Source of the DNA: Acidobacteriota bacterium
GTDB taxonomy: Bacteria > Acidobacteriota > Terriglobia > Acidiferrales > UBA7541
Length of the DNA: 64,000 bases
Assembly: GCA_003223245.1 (NCBI GenBank)
Contig: QHYI01000106.1
Coordinates: forward strand, 92,911-156,910
Reading direction: 5' to 3'
This document shows, piece after piece, positions 38,658 to 48,156 of the stretch (position 1 is the first letter of the stretch; the number at the start of each line of letters is the position of its first letter). Under the pieces are notes generated by a model, which had not been told where the DNA came from, ran no database searches, and saw only the letters and a program-made list of their open reading frames with translations. Position numbers and translations under genes: made by a program.

Positions 38658-39830
38658 TCAAGCCGTGGGCTTGGTGGGCCAGGCGATTTGGCCGCCGTGG
38701 TGGAGGGCCAAGTTGGCGATTTGGCCAGCGCGCGCCGCAGAGACGCCAGTTTCGACCGGAGCGTTTGGCTCTTTGCGGGAGCGCACGCAATCAAAAAAGT
38801 TTTGCATGTGGTCGATGGTGCCGTCGCGAAAACTATCGGCCCGCATGACCGGATTTTCCCTGCCGGATACGCCTTCATGATAAACGCCGAAGCCGCTGCG
38901 GTTGATCTTCAGCGTGGCGTCGGTGCCGCGGAACTCGAGGCCGCCATCGTCAATGGAGGAGGCCATCATGCCTTCGTAGACGACATCGAATCCGGGATAG
39001 CGGAAGGCGGCTTGCACCGTGTCGGGGCAATCCCATTGCTGGAAGATGGATTTATCGCCGAGCATGAGCGCGTTGTTCGGCTGATCCGATTTCATGGCCC
39101 AGTGCGCGACGTCGATCCAATGGGTGAAGAGATCGGTCATGGCGCCGCCGCCAAAGTTCCAGAACCAGCGCCAGCGGTAGAATTTTTCTTCGCTGAAGGG
39201 CTGATCGGGAGCGTTGCCGAGCCACTGCTTCCAATCGAGCGCCTGGACGTCGACGGCTTTGTGCTCGCGCCACGCGAGATAGTTCTGCCACCAATACGTC
39301 CGGACCTGCGGGACGCGGCCGAGGCTGCCGCCCTGGATGAGATCTACGGCATCGCGGAAGTGGCTCCAGCTGCGCTGCTGCATTCCGCATTGCAGGATTT
39401 GTTTGCTGAAACGGACGGCGCGGGTCAGCGTGGCGCCTTCCTCGATGGTGTGGGTGACGGGCTTTTCGAGGTAGACGTCTTTGCTGGCGGCGATGGCGTC
39501 GGCGGCCATGCGGACGTGCCAATGGTCGGGCGAGGCGATGATGACCGCGTCGAGCTTCTGGTCAAGAAGCTCGCGGTAATCCGTGTGAATGGTAGGGAGG
39601 CCTTTGAAACGTTCTTTTATGGCATCGCGGCGAGGTCCATAGACGTCGCACGCAGCGGCGAGTTGGCAGCCCCCGACTCTGTCGGCGGCATTGAGGAGAT
39701 CATTCATGCGGCCACCGGTGCCGATCGCTCCGATGCGAAGAGTATCGTTGGCGCCGAGGACGCGGGTGGATGCAAGGGCAGTGAGCCCACTAGCGACGAG
39801 GAAAGTGCGGCGATCCAGTTTGTGTGTCAT
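38658..39830 (-). CDS. Tat-exported Gfo/Idh/MocA-family oxidoreductase
   Basis: 390 residues from the ATG at 39830 (another ATG four codons upstream). The N-terminus HKLDRRTFLVASGLTALAST is a Tat signal. A Rossmann domain follows with IGAIGTGGRMNDLL and the family EKP motif in YLEKPVTHTIEE, then the substrate-binding domain with FWNFGGGAMTDLFTHWIDVA (histidine and aspartate near the active site). Exported members of this family often bind NAD(P) tightly and act on sugars in the periplasm. Single gene. Confidence 0.92.
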   Translation of the reverse strand: MTHKLDRRTFLVASGLTALASTRVLGANDTLRIGAIGTGGRMNDLLNAADRVGGCQLAAACDVYGPRRDAIKERFKGLPTIHTDYRELLDQKLDAVIIASPDHWHVRMAADAIAASKDVYLEKPVTHTIEEGATLTRAVRFSKQILQCGMQQRSWSHFRDAVDLIQGGSLGRVPQVRTYWWQNYLAWREHKAVDVQALDWKQWLGNAPDQPFSEEKFYRWRWFWNFGGGAMTDLFTHWIDVAHWAMKSDQPNNALMLGDKSIFQQWDCPDTVQAAFRYPGFDVVYEGMMASSIDDGGLEFRGTDATLKINRSGFGVYHEGVSGRENPVMRADSFRDGTIDHMQNFFDCVRSRKEPNAPVETGVSAARAGQIANLALHHGGQIAWPTKPTA

Positions 39831-39909
39831 GGCGAGCCCCATCTTAGCGAGTTGGGAGGGATGAGAAAAGCGGCGGGATAGAGTTTCGCGGCACAGAAAG
39901 AACCGGTGA

Positions 39910-39922
39910 CTGGTGACTCGTG
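39910..39922 (-). repeat. Short dispersed motif CACGAGTCACCAG
   Basis: Reverse complement of the 13-mer at 60748-60760. Lies between the Gfo/Idh/MocA and NicO genes. Meaning unknown. Confidence 0.4.
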
Positions 39923-39941
39923 GGTCCGCGACGTTACGACC

Positions 39942-40757
39942 CTAGGTGGGAATCCAGCGAGGGTGGTTGGTGAACAGGCCGTTGACGAAGCCGACGTCAT
40001 AACAAACGAAAATTCCGAAACACAAACTGACGAGGCCTGAACCCAGGACGAGGCCGCGATTGAGCCAGCCAAAGCGGTGGCCCGCGAAAGAAAAAGGCAG
40101 GGCCAGGGCGGCGGTGATCAGCATCATGCCGGCGATGGTGCCAATCCCGAAAATCAGCAAATAAAGGAGCGCCCACTTCGGTTCGCGAATCGTGCTTAAG
40201 ACCAGAAGTGCGACGGCGGCGGAGCCCGCCAAGCCATGCACGATGCCGACGAGCAGCGGACGCAAGGCGTGAAAGAGGCCGAGGCGCAAAGACGTCCCGC
40301 TCCGGGTGAACCAGCGCGGAGCGCTTAGGCTGTCGCCGTGATGGTGCTCGGTTCCGGAGTGAGAATGCCAGTGAAAATGCAAGTGGTGATCATGCTCGTG
40401 AATGTGGGAATGTGTTGCGGTGACGGGAGCATGCGCGGGAGAAAACCTTTCGCTGAGCCATTGCATGATTCCGGTGAGATTGAGAACGCCGAGCAAAATG
40501 AGCATTAGGCCCACAGAAAATTCCATGGTCAAGCCGGCGCGAGGCGGGATGACGACACCGAAAAGAATGATGGCGCTGCCGACGAGGGCAATCGTCAGCG
40601 TGTGGCCGCAGCCCCAGAAGACACCGATTAATCCAGCTTTCAGGATGGAACGCTCGCGGCTGACGATGGTCGAAACCGCGATGACGTGGTCGGGATCGGT
40701 GGCGTGGCGCATCCCGAGAAGAAAACCGATCGCGAGAATGGCGAGTCCGCTGGTCAT
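39942..40757 (-). CDS. NicO/HupE-type nickel or cobalt transporter
   Basis: 271 residues, about six or seven hydrophobic segments. The first carries RHATDPDHV, which fits the HX4DH metal-binding signature of nickel/cobalt permeases. A histidine-rich loop (SHIHEHDHHLHFHWHSHSG, residues about 116-134) lies in the middle and could sequester metal. The classical LGFDTATE motif of the NiCoT group is not present, so the closer fit is NicO/HupE-like. No urease or hydrogenase genes are nearby to show which metal enzyme it serves. Confidence 0.82.
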   Translation of the reverse strand: MTSGLAILAIGFLLGMRHATDPDHVIAVSTIVSRERSILKAGLIGVFWGCGHTLTIALVGSAIILFGVVIPPRAGLTMEFSVGLMLILLGVLNLTGIMQWLSERFSPAHAPVTATHSHIHEHDHHLHFHWHSHSGTEHHHGDSLSAPRWFTRSGTSLRLGLFHALRPLLVGIVHGLAGSAAVALLVLSTIREPKWALLYLLIFGIGTIAGMMLITAALALPFSFAGHRFGWLNRGLVLGSGLVSLCFGIFVCYDVGFVNGLFTNHPRWIPT

Positions 40758-40874
40758 TTGCGAATGCGTGGTCGCGCACCTGATGAATTGAACGCCTGCA
40801 AATTCAAAGCAGCAGCATACCTGAGGTCCAAGAAATCTTGTGCAGGAAAAAAGTAGAGGCGCGATTGAAAAAGC

Positions 40875-41750
40875 TCATTCGCCGCGGAGGATGCGCACGA
40901 GCTCCGTAGCAGCGTGGGGGAGGCGTGCGCCACGGCGCGTGACCAGATAAACGTGGCGCGGGATATTGAGCTGGCGAATCTTCACTTCTTTCATCCAGCC
41001 GTGTTCGATTTCCCATTGCACGCACATGCGCGGGACGATGGCCACGCCCATACCCATCTGCACGAAGCGCTTGATGCTCTCGATGGTGGGCATTTCGATG
41101 GGCATGTTGAGCGCAGCGCGGTGGCGGGCGAACAACTCGATAACGCGGCGGCGAAACGGCGACTCGACGATGTGGGCAATGAAGGTTTCGCTGGCAAGTT
41201 CGGAGACGTCGACATCCCGCTTTTTTGCAAGGGTGTGTTTGGGAGGCACCACCAGCGTCAGCTCGTCCTTCAAAATTTCCGTGGCTTGAAGCTGCGGATC
41301 GCGCGGCACGAAAGAAATGGCGCCCAGGTCAAGCCGATAGTTCAAGACTTCGTGCGGAATGTCGCGGGAGAACATGCGGTGAACGCGCACCTGAATGCCG
41401 GGGTGCAATTCGCGAAATTTGGCCAGGGCAGGCAGAAGCGCGTGAATCGAGCTTTCGTTCACGCCGAGAGAAAGCTCGCCGCGGTTGAGCCCTTCGAGTT
41501 CCGTGAGGCCTTTCTTAACCTCGTCACGAAGATTGATTAAGCGTTCGGCGTACTCGCGCAGGACAGCGCCAGCGTCGGTCAGGCGGACAGGACGCGCCCC
41601 GCGGACAAACAGCGGCTGGCCGAGAGAGTCCTCAAGCTTGCGAATGGCCAAGCTGACGGCCGGCTGCGTGCGATAGAGACGCTCGGCCGCACGGGAGAAG
41701 CTGCCTTCCTTCGCAACTGTCAGAAAAACTTGGAGTTCCGCAAGATCCAC
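40875..41750 (-). CDS. LysR-family transcriptional regulator
   Basis: 291 residues from a GTG. The N-terminal winged helix (MDLAELQVFLTVAKEGSFSR then AAERLYRTQPAVSLAIRKLE) is standard; the C-terminal co-inducer domain follows. Divergent from leuA with 171 bp between them, which is typical of a regulator acting on its neighbour. A palindrome and an LTTR-like box lie in the gap. Leucine-pathway regulators of this type sense pathway intermediates, but the effector here is unknown. Confidence 0.93.
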   Translation of the reverse strand: MDLAELQVFLTVAKEGSFSRAAERLYRTQPAVSLAIRKLEDSLGQPLFVRGARPVRLTDAGAVLREYAERLINLRDEVKKGLTELEGLNRGELSLGVNESSIHALLPALAKFRELHPGIQVRVHRMFSRDIPHEVLNYRLDLGAISFVPRDPQLQATEILKDELTLVVPPKHTLAKKRDVDVSELASETFIAHIVESPFRRRVIELFARHRAALNMPIEMPTIESIKRFVQMGMGVAIVPRMCVQWEIEHGWMKEVKIRQLNIPRHVYLVTRRGARLPHAATELVRILRGE

Positions 41751-41828
41751 GAGTCAGCCAAACTCCCGGCAAGCGACGAGGAGGCCTGCCAAGGGGCGCG
41801 AGAGCGCGCCCCCACCGTGCTAGGAACC

Positions 41829-41884
41829 CTGGTAGTATAAGGCAATTTTATCAAATGCAGAAAAAAGATAAATTAGACTACCAG
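41829..41884. promoter_or_regulatory. Inverted repeat and LTTR-like box between lysR and leuA
   Basis: CTGGTAGT (41829-41836) and ACTACCAG (41877-41884) are perfect inverted arms around 40 AT-rich bases. Inside, ATAAGGCAATTTTAT (41837-41851) has the T-N11-A pattern of LysR-type binding sites with arms ATAA/TTAT. The right arm runs into a strong ribosome-site-like sequence. Probably the operator of the divergent pair. Confidence 0.6.
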
Positions 41885-41902
41885 GAGGGCCACATGCCTT
41901 AA
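41883..41902 (+). other. Minimal two-codon ORF with strong ribosome site
   Basis: AGGAGGG is followed 5-6 bp later by ATG CCT TAA (41894-41902), a start codon, one proline and a stop. It lies 20 bp before the leuA ATG. It may hold ribosomes or just be chance; listed as an observation. Confidence 0.35.
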
Positions 41903-41921
41903 TTAGGGGATGGGGGACGGT

Positions 41922-43115
41922 ATGGACACGGTACACATCTTCGACACGACGTTACGTGACGGCGAGCAGTCGCCGGGCTTTTCGATGAATACGAACGAAA
42001 AGCTGCGGATGGCCCGCCAGCTTGCGGCGTTGAACGTGGACGTGATCGAAGCGGGTTTCCCGATCGCCTCGCGAGGCGACCTGGAAGCCGTGCAAATGGT
42101 GGCAAAGGAAGTCCGCGACGTGCCGATTGCGGCGCTGGCACGCGCGAAAAAAGAGGATGTGCGCGCGGCGCTCGAAGCGCTGGAGCCGGCGGCAGCCCCA
42201 AGATTGCACGTTTTTCTGGCCACTTCCGATTTGCACCTGCGCGTGAAGCTGAATATGACCCGCGAACAGGCGCTCGAAGCCATCGCGGCGATGATCCGCT
42301 ACGGGCGGCAACATGTGGAGGTGGTGGAATTTTCGGCAGAAGACGCGGGGCGGACGGATATCAATTTCCTATGCGAGGTTTGCCGCGTGGCGGTGGAGGC
42401 GGGTGCAACGGTATTGAACCTGCCGGATACCGTGGGGTACGCGATACCGGAAGAATACGGCGCGATGTTCACGAAAGTGCGTGAATTTCTAGGCGACCCG
42501 GACGGAATCACGCTGAGCGCGCACTGCCACGACGATCTTGGCTTGGCGGTAGCGAATTCGCTGGCGGCGGTACGCGCGGGCGTACGGCAGATTGAGTGTA
42601 CGGTCAACGGCATTGGCGAGCGGGCAGGAAACGCTTCGCTAGAAGAAGTGGTGGTTGCGCTCGCGGTGCGCAAAGAGAACTTTGGCGTGACAACCGGCAT
42701 TCGATTGGATCAGCTCTTCCCTGCCAGCCGGCTGCTCACGGAAATTACGGGAGCGCAAGTGGCTCCGAACAAGGCAGTGGTGGGAGCGAATGCGTTTGCG
42801 CACGAAGCGGGCATTCACCAGGATGGAATCATCAAGAACCCGCTGACGTACGAAATCATTTCACCGCAAACCGTGGGCGTGCCCAACCGCTCGCTGGTGG
42901 TGGGCAAGCACTCGGGCCGCCATGCCTTGCGCATGACGCTGAAGGATTTGGGTTATGAAGCGAGCGATACGGAACTTGCTGAGATTTACCGGCGGGTGAC
43001 CACGCTGGCCGACCAATCAAAGCAAGTACGCGCGCGCGACATCATTGGCATCGCACACGAAGTGATCCGCCGGCGCCCCGCGGCCATGACAGCGCAACCG
43101 TCCTCCGTTGCCTGA
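41922..43115 (+). CDS. leuA: 2-isopropylmalate synthase, short form
   Basis: 397 residues from the ATG at 41922, chosen for the GGGGGA just before it; ATG at 41910 is also open. Condenses 2-oxoisovalerate and acetyl-CoA in leucine synthesis. The HMGL/aldolase barrel is complete: FDTTLRDGEQSPGFSM (metal and catalytic residues), LSAHCHDDLG (metal histidines), CTVNGIGERAGNASLEE and HEAGIHQDG. The usual C-terminal leucine-sensing domain of about 120 residues is missing. Homocitrate synthase has the same short form, but leuB next door favours leucine. Confidence 0.88.
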   Translation: MDTVHIFDTTLRDGEQSPGFSMNTNEKLRMARQLAALNVDVIEAGFPIASRGDLEAVQMVAKEVRDVPIAALARAKKEDVRAALEALEPAAAPRLHVFLATSDLHLRVKLNMTREQALEAIAAMIRYGRQHVEVVEFSAEDAGRTDINFLCEVCRVAVEAGATVLNLPDTVGYAIPEEYGAMFTKVREFLGDPDGITLSAHCHDDLGLAVANSLAAVRAGVRQIECTVNGIGERAGNASLEEVVVALAVRKENFGVTTGIRLDQLFPASRLLTEITGAQVAPNKAVVGANAFAHEAGIHQDGIIKNPLTYEIISPQTVGVPNRSLVVGKHSGRHALRMTLKDLGYEASDTELAEIYRRVTTLADQSKQVRARDIIGIAHEVIRRRPAAMTAQPSSVA

Positions 43116-43217
43116 TTCACTCGCGGAAGCAGAGCTTGCCAAGCGGCAAGCCTGAATTGAGCTAGAGTTTTCCACAAGCCTGAGGCGACGCAGGATTGTA
43201 CGAATTCGGGGATTACC

Positions 43218-44324
43218 ATGAAGAAGAAGATCGTTTTGCTCCCAGGAGACGGCATCGGACCGGAAGTCACGCGGGCCGCGGCCACCGTTTTGCGGGAAAC
43301 GGCTAACGAGTTTGCTCACGATTTTGAGTTTATGGAGCTTCCGTTGGGTGGCGCAGCCATTGACGCCATCGGGACACCCCTTCCTAACCAGACGCTGGAT
43401 GCCTGCCGGAAAGCCGACGCCGTGTTTCTGGGCGCGGTGGGCGGGCCGAAGTGGGATGCGCTGCCGGTCGGGAAGCGGCCGGAGAGCGGGCTGCTTGGAT
43501 TGCGCAAGGGCATGGGGCTTTACGTCAACCTGCGGCCGGTGAAGCTGATTGAGCCGCTGCGCGGGTTTTCGCCTTTGAAGCAGGAACGGCTGGGCGATCT
43601 CGACCTGGAAATCGTGCGCGAACTTTCCGGAGGAATGTACTTCGGAGAGCGCGGGAGCGTTGCAGAAAATGGCGTGGAGCGGGCCTGGGACACAGAGTCG
43701 TATTCGACGCCGGAGATCGAGCGGATTGCAGCGTTTGCGTATACCAGAGCGGAGAGCCGCACGCAGCGGCTCTGCTCGGTGGACAAGGCCAACGTGCTGA
43801 CGAGTTCGCAGCTTTGGCGGCGAACGGTGACCGCCATGAATGCGGTCTATCCTTCCGTGAAGCTCGAACACATGTACGTGGACAATGCGGCGATGCAATT
43901 GACGCTGAAGCCGTCACAATTTGACGTGATGCTCTCTAGCAACATGTTCGGAGACATTTTGAGCGACGCGGCGGCCGCGCTGGTCGGGTCAATCGGGCTG
44001 ATTCCCTCGGCGAGTTTTGGCGATGCAGCGCCGCTGTTCGAACCAATTCACGGCTCCGCGCCTTCCCTAGTGGGAACGGACAGCGCCAACCCGATCGGGT
44101 CGATTCTCAGCGCCACGATGATGCTGCGAGATGCCTTTGGGCTTTCGCTCGAGGCGGATTGGGTGGAGCAATCGCTGACGCGGGTGCTCTCTGCAGGCTA
44201 TCGCACGCCGGATATTGCCGAACCAAAGTCACGAATAGTCGGCGGGTCGGTGTTTACGGAAATCCTGAGGGAAGAGATGCAGCGGACGTTCGAACACGCC
44301 GAACGATACGGGTGGGGTGTCTAG
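43218..44324 (+). CDS. leuB: 3-isopropylmalate dehydrogenase
   Basis: 368 residues. Oxidises and decarboxylates 3-isopropylmalate with NAD. The start KKKIVLLPGDGIGPEVT, the loop GLLGLRKGMGLYVNLRP, the REL(S/T)GG segment VRELSGGMYFGERG and the C-terminal FGDILSDAAAALVGSIG and GDAAPLFEPIHGSAP are all LeuB-type. 102 bp after leuA on the same strand, so probably cotranscribed. leuC and leuD are not in the window. Confidence 0.96.
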   Translation: MKKKIVLLPGDGIGPEVTRAAATVLRETANEFAHDFEFMELPLGGAAIDAIGTPLPNQTLDACRKADAVFLGAVGGPKWDALPVGKRPESGLLGLRKGMGLYVNLRPVKLIEPLRGFSPLKQERLGDLDLEIVRELSGGMYFGERGSVAENGVERAWDTESYSTPEIERIAAFAYTRAESRTQRLCSVDKANVLTSSQLWRRTVTAMNAVYPSVKLEHMYVDNAAMQLTLKPSQFDVMLSSNMFGDILSDAAAALVGSIGLIPSASFGDAAPLFEPIHGSAPSLVGTDSANPIGSILSATMMLRDAFGLSLEADWVEQSLTRVLSAGYRTPDIAEPKSRIVGGSVFTEILREEMQRTFEHAERYGWGV

Positions 44325-44636
44325 TCGCCGCCCTACCGAGTTTTCGCAAAATAATTGAGAGAAGCGAGCTACTTTGAAGGGTGAACTGCTCACCGCGGGA
44401 CCCCGCATGTAACAAATCTTCGCCTAATCTTGCGGGAAGGCCTTGACGGTGCTACCTTTACCTTTCCCTAGCAGCCTACCGGTCAGAGAACCGGGGCAAT
44501 TTCAGGGTGCGCAGATGGCACGGGCTGCGATTCCGACCTAGAACCTTGATTGCAAGAATGAGAACCGTCGCAATCTATCGCGTTTTCAAAGAAACTTGGG
44601 CGGAACGGGCCGGTCTGGGCAAGTCATGTTGAAACG
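44325..44636. other. Intergenic region before the lipid cluster
   Basis: 312 bp. The promoter of the lipid cluster should be here. A TTGACG (44442-44447) lacks a good -10 at the right distance, and a TGGCAC motif at 44516 does not fit sigma54 spacing. No reading frame of note. Confidence 0.5.
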
Positions 44637-47003
44637 ATGACAAACCCTCTTTCCAAATCGGGACATATGGTTCTTTCCACGACGGACCGAAAAACCAGCT
44701 ATTGGCGCGTGGAGGGTTTTCTGCTGGAACTGGGCGCCATGCGGCCGGTCGGCTTCTTCACTTGGAACGCTCGAAGCTTTTCCGAGCGCTGGGCGCGGCG
44801 TGCCGGAATGGCGGCGATGGCGCTGGCTCGGCCGTTTGCTTACGCGGCAAGCCGGACGTTCGCCACGCGGTTTTTGCATTTGTTGCTGCGAGGAGTGAGC
44901 CGAGATCGCTTGGATCTACTGGGCGAAGAGTATTTTCACTATGTTTTGAAACCGCAACTGCGCGGACAGGCCGTGGAAAAGATCGTTGCGGCGGTGCGGC
45001 AAGGAGATCGGGTCGTATTGGTCGGGCAACTTTTAGAAAACGTTCTTCGCCCCCTGGCACACCATCTTGGCGCGGCGGCATTTCTCGCAAACCGGCTGGA
45101 ATACCGCGACGGTAGGGCGACCGGTCGTTTGCTGGACCCCGTGGTGCGTCCGCGAGGGCCTTTCGCTTGGCTGGCGAGCAATCCCCCGGACGGGCGGATT
45201 ACCAAAGAAAAGCTTTTGACGCAACTGGGCTGGTCGCAAAGGCCCGGGCTTTTGGTCAGCGGGATTCAGCTGACGGCCCGGCCGAAGACTCCGATCAAGA
45301 AGCCGGTGGCGGTTTTTGGAGAAGCACCACGCGTCGAGAATTTATCGGTACGCGAAGCGCTGGCAAGCCGACACATCCTGCTGATTGGCGTCACCGGCTT
45401 CATCGCCAAGGTCTGGCTTGTTGATTTGCTTGAAAAGATCCCGAACATCGGCAAGATCACGCTGCTGATCCGGCGCAACCGCACGACTTCGGCGCAACGG
45501 CGATTCGAGAAAATGGTCGAGGAATCGCCGGCGTTTGATTCCTTGCACGAGCGTTACGGACGGAAACTTGGCACTCTTTTGAGAGAAACAGTGGAGGTCG
45601 TTGAGGGCGACGTGAGCCTGCCCGGGCTGAACCTAGATGAAGCCACGCAAGCGCGGCTCCAAAAGTCGCTGGACTTGATCGTAAACAGCGCCGGCCTGAC
45701 GGATTTTAATCCGGATTTGCGCGACGCGCTTTCCTCGAACGTGGATTCCACGCTTCATTTGCTGGGGTTCCTGCGGAAATGCAAGCACGCGGGCCTGATG
45801 CATCTTTCGACTTGTTATGTGGTGGGCATGCGCGACGGGCGCGTCAGCGAGCAGTTGGAAGACAATTACAATCCCAAAAGGGACCCGCGATTCGATGCGG
45901 AAAACGAAATTGCTTCGCTGCGCGAGAGGGTTCGCCGCATCGAAGCACGCGCCGAGGGTCCTGAGTTGGACAAAGCGCTTCGCCGGCAAGCTCTGGGACG
46001 AGGAGGGGACGAAGCTGCGGCTCCGGTCGCGGAACTCGAGGGCGTTCTTCGGCGCAACCGCGCGCGCTGGGTACGCAATCGGCTCACACACGTGGGCATG
46101 CGCCGCGCCCAACACCTAGGCTGGCCCAACACTTACACCTTCACCAAGAGCCTGGGGGAGTCGATTCTGGCGCGGCATGGCAAAGACCTTCCGATTGCCA
46201 TTGTGCGGCCATCGATCGTGGAGAGTTCCGAGCGCTCGCCGTTTACCGGATGGAACGAAGGAATCAATACCTCGGGGCCGCTATCCTACCTGCTCGGGAC
46301 GAATTTCCGCCAGCTTCCCTCGAATGTGCAGAAATGCCTAGACGTCATTCCCGTGGACATGGTGTGCCGCGGGATGACGCTGATTGCTTCGGCGGTGAGC
46401 CTGAGGCGGCACGCGCGATTGTATCAGCTCGCAACTTCAGCGATTAATCCGGTGAACATGGGGCGCAGTATTGAATTGACGGGACTCGCGCACCGGAAGC
46501 ATTACCGCAGTGCACAAAGTATTGAGAACTGGCTAAAGGTAAAGTTCGAGACCATTCCCGTATCAAAGCAGCGCTACGAGCGACTTTCGATTCCCATGCA
46601 GAAGGCCGTAGTGTCAGGGATTAATCGAGTAGCCGCGACGCTGCGGTTGAAGAAAGCGCCGTTCGCCAAGGCGGAACGCGAGCTGATTCGCGCGGAAAAG
46701 CTCATCGGGCTTTACGAACCTTTCATTCTGCACAACGAGCATGTCTTCGAGTGCGAGAACGCGCGGCTGCTTTCGGCGGCGCTGCCCGCCGAGGAGCGGG
46801 AGCTTTTCGATTTTACGCCGGAAGCGGTCGACTGGTGGGATTACTGGATTAACGTGCACATCCCCGCGTTGCGCCGCTGGTGTTACCCCCTAATGGAAGG
46901 CCGGCCGCTGGAATCGCGCGAGCCACGCGCACTCGACTGGAACGGGAACGACCAGCCGGTGGAGCAAGAGGCTCTTTCCAAAGCGGCGCCGTCGTCCGAC
47001 TGA
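44637..47003 (+). CDS. Fusion of a degenerate HAD domain and a fatty-acyl reductase
   Basis: 788 residues, first gene of the lipid cluster. Residues 1 to about 230 align with HAD-IB hydrolases, but motif I is lost ([10 protein letters not shown] instead of DVDGTL-type) and the motif II serine is a glycine (VVLVGQLLE). From 246 a Rossmann fold follows with GVTGFIAK, then the catalytic pair Y500 and K504 in YTFTK, as in fatty-acyl-CoA reductases of the Male-sterility family, and a helical C-terminal region. It would reduce acyl-CoA or acyl-ACP to aldehyde or alcohol; the N-terminal domain is probably structural. One base separates it from the next gene. Confidence 0.85.
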   Translation: MTNPLSKSGHMVLSTTDRKTSYWRVEGFLLELGAMRPVGFFTWNARSFSERWARRAGMAAMALARPFAYAASRTFATRFLHLLLRGVSRDRLDLLGEEYFHYVLKPQLRGQAVEKIVAAVRQGDRVVLVGQLLENVLRPLAHHLGAAAFLANRLEYRDGRATGRLLDPVVRPRGPFAWLASNPPDGRITKEKLLTQLGWSQRPGLLVSGIQLTARPKTPIKKPVAVFGEAPRVENLSVREALASRHILLIGVTGFIAKVWLVDLLEKIPNIGKITLLIRRNRTTSAQRRFEKMVEESPAFDSLHERYGRKLGTLLRETVEVVEGDVSLPGLNLDEATQARLQKSLDLIVNSAGLTDFNPDLRDALSSNVDSTLHLLGFLRKCKHAGLMHLSTCYVVGMRDGRVSEQLEDNYNPKRDPRFDAENEIASLRERVRRIEARAEGPELDKALRRQALGRGGDEAAAPVAELEGVLRRNRARWVRNRLTHVGMRRAQHLGWPNTYTFTKSLGESILARHGKDLPIAIVRPSIVESSERSPFTGWNEGINTSGPLSYLLGTNFRQLPSNVQKCLDVIPVDMVCRGMTLIASAVSLRRHARLYQLATSAINPVNMGRSIELTGLAHRKHYRSAQSIENWLKVKFETIPVSKQRYERLSIPMQKAVVSGINRVAATLRLKKAPFAKAERELIRAEKLIGLYEPFILHNEHVFECENARLLSAALPAEERELFDFTPEAVDWWDYWINVHIPALRRWCYPLMEGRPLESREPRALDWNGNDQPVEQEALSKAAPSSD

Positions 47004-47004
47004 T

Positions 47005-48156
47005 ATGGCGATCTTCGTGACCGGTTCGACCGGCTATCTAGGCGGCTACGTGGTCGCGGGGCTCCTCTCCGGATCCCGCGACAAGCTGAATCTGCTGGTC
47101 CGCGCGAAAACGGAACAAGAAGCGCGCGAACGGCTCTGGACTTGCCTACAATTGCATTTCGGCTTTCCAGAATTCCTCGAATATCTCGAGAAGCGCATCT
47201 GTATTTTCGGCGGCGATTTGACCAGTGAACGCTTTGGGTTGTTCGATGAAGATTACCATGCGTTGGTCGATACGACGGATTCGGTGGTTCATTGCGCGGC
47301 TTCGCTGAACCGCAAATCGGAAAAGCAATGCTTGAACGTGAACTTGCGAGGCACGCTGGAAGTGATTCAACTGGCGCGGCGCGCGCAGAACCGCCACGGT
47401 TTGCGCCGCTATTCGCACGTTTCCACGGTGGCGGTCGCGGGGAAAAGAAAAGACGAAGTGGTAACGGAAGACAGTGCAATCGATTGGGAACGGTCAGACT
47501 ACGACCCTTATGCGCGCACAAAAAAGTTTTGCGAATACATGGCGAACCGCCTGCTCCCCGACGTGCACAAGACGATTTTCCGCCCCGCCATCGTGCTGGG
47601 AGATAGCCGTCGCCCGGAGACTTCGCAATTCGATATGGTGAAGGCGGTGCACTTCCTGGCCCAGATGCCGGTGCTTCCGCTGAGGCCTGAAGATAGAATC
47701 GACATCGTTCCTGCGAACTACGTCGGCAAGGCGGTGGCAACTATCCATCAGAAAGATCAGCCCGCGCATGGCATCTATCAGTTGTCGTCCGGCAGGAGCG
47801 CGCAAACCTACGCGGAACTTACCGATGCGCTCGCGCGAGCGGGCGGAATGCGGAAGCCTTTGTTCTGGCCGTGGTTGGGCGGGCCGTTTTCGCGAACGGT
47901 GAATTGGGCGGCGAGTCGCGGCGGCGCTATCGGGTCTGCCGCTTCCCTGCTGAAGGTGTTCTGGCCCTATTTGGATTGGAACACGGTGTTCGATAATTCG
48001 CGCGTTGTCGCGGAACTAGGCGAGGCGCCGGCGAAATTTTCAACCTATGCGGCGGGGCTTTTGAAATTTTGCCGTGACAATCATTTTCGTTATCCGGCAA
48101 AGCCCTGGCCTACCCAGGCAAGCGTGGCGAGGACCGTGGGGAGGGCAAGCGCATGA
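47005..48156 (+). CDS. NAD-dependent SDR, thioester-reductase-like
   Basis: 383 residues. Rossmann motif TGSTGYLGG, catalytic YARTK (Tyr-x3-Lys), then [12 protein letters not shown] and a helical C-terminus. Closest in architecture to the NAD_binding_4/epimerase group that includes thioester reductases and sugar epimerases. In this context reduction of a lipid intermediate, or of a ketone/epimer in the head group, is likely. Overlaps the next gene by 4 bp (ATGA), and starts 1 bp after the reductase gene. Confidence 0.88.
   Translation: MAIFVTGSTGYLGGYVVAGLLSGSRDKLNLLVRAKTEQEARERLWTCLQLHFGFPEFLEYLEKRICIFGGDLTSERFGLFDEDYHALVDTTDSVVHCAASLNRKSEKQCLNVNLRGTLEVIQLARRAQNRHGLRRYSHVSTVAVAGKRKDEVVTEDSAIDWERSDYDPYARTKKFCEYMANRLLPDVHKTIFRPAIVLGDSRRPETSQFDMVKAVHFLAQMPVLPLRPEDRIDIVPANYVGKAVATIHQKDQPAHGIYQLSSGRSAQTYAELTDALARAGGMRKPLFWPWLGGPFSRTVNWAASRGGAIGSAASLLKVFWPYLDWNTVFDNSRVVAELGEAPAKFSTYAAGLLKFCRDNHFRYPAKPWPTQASVARTVGRASA

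Noticed and set aside
38688..39881. 397-residue plus-strand frame opposite the Gfo/Idh/MocA gene
   Set aside because: The minus strand shows a full oxidoreductase with Tat signal and EKP motif; the opposite frame has no motif.
44516..44530. TGGCACGGGCTGCGA as a sigma-54 promoter before the lipid cluster
   Set aside because: The GG and GC are not 10 bp apart, so it does not fit -24/-12 spacing.
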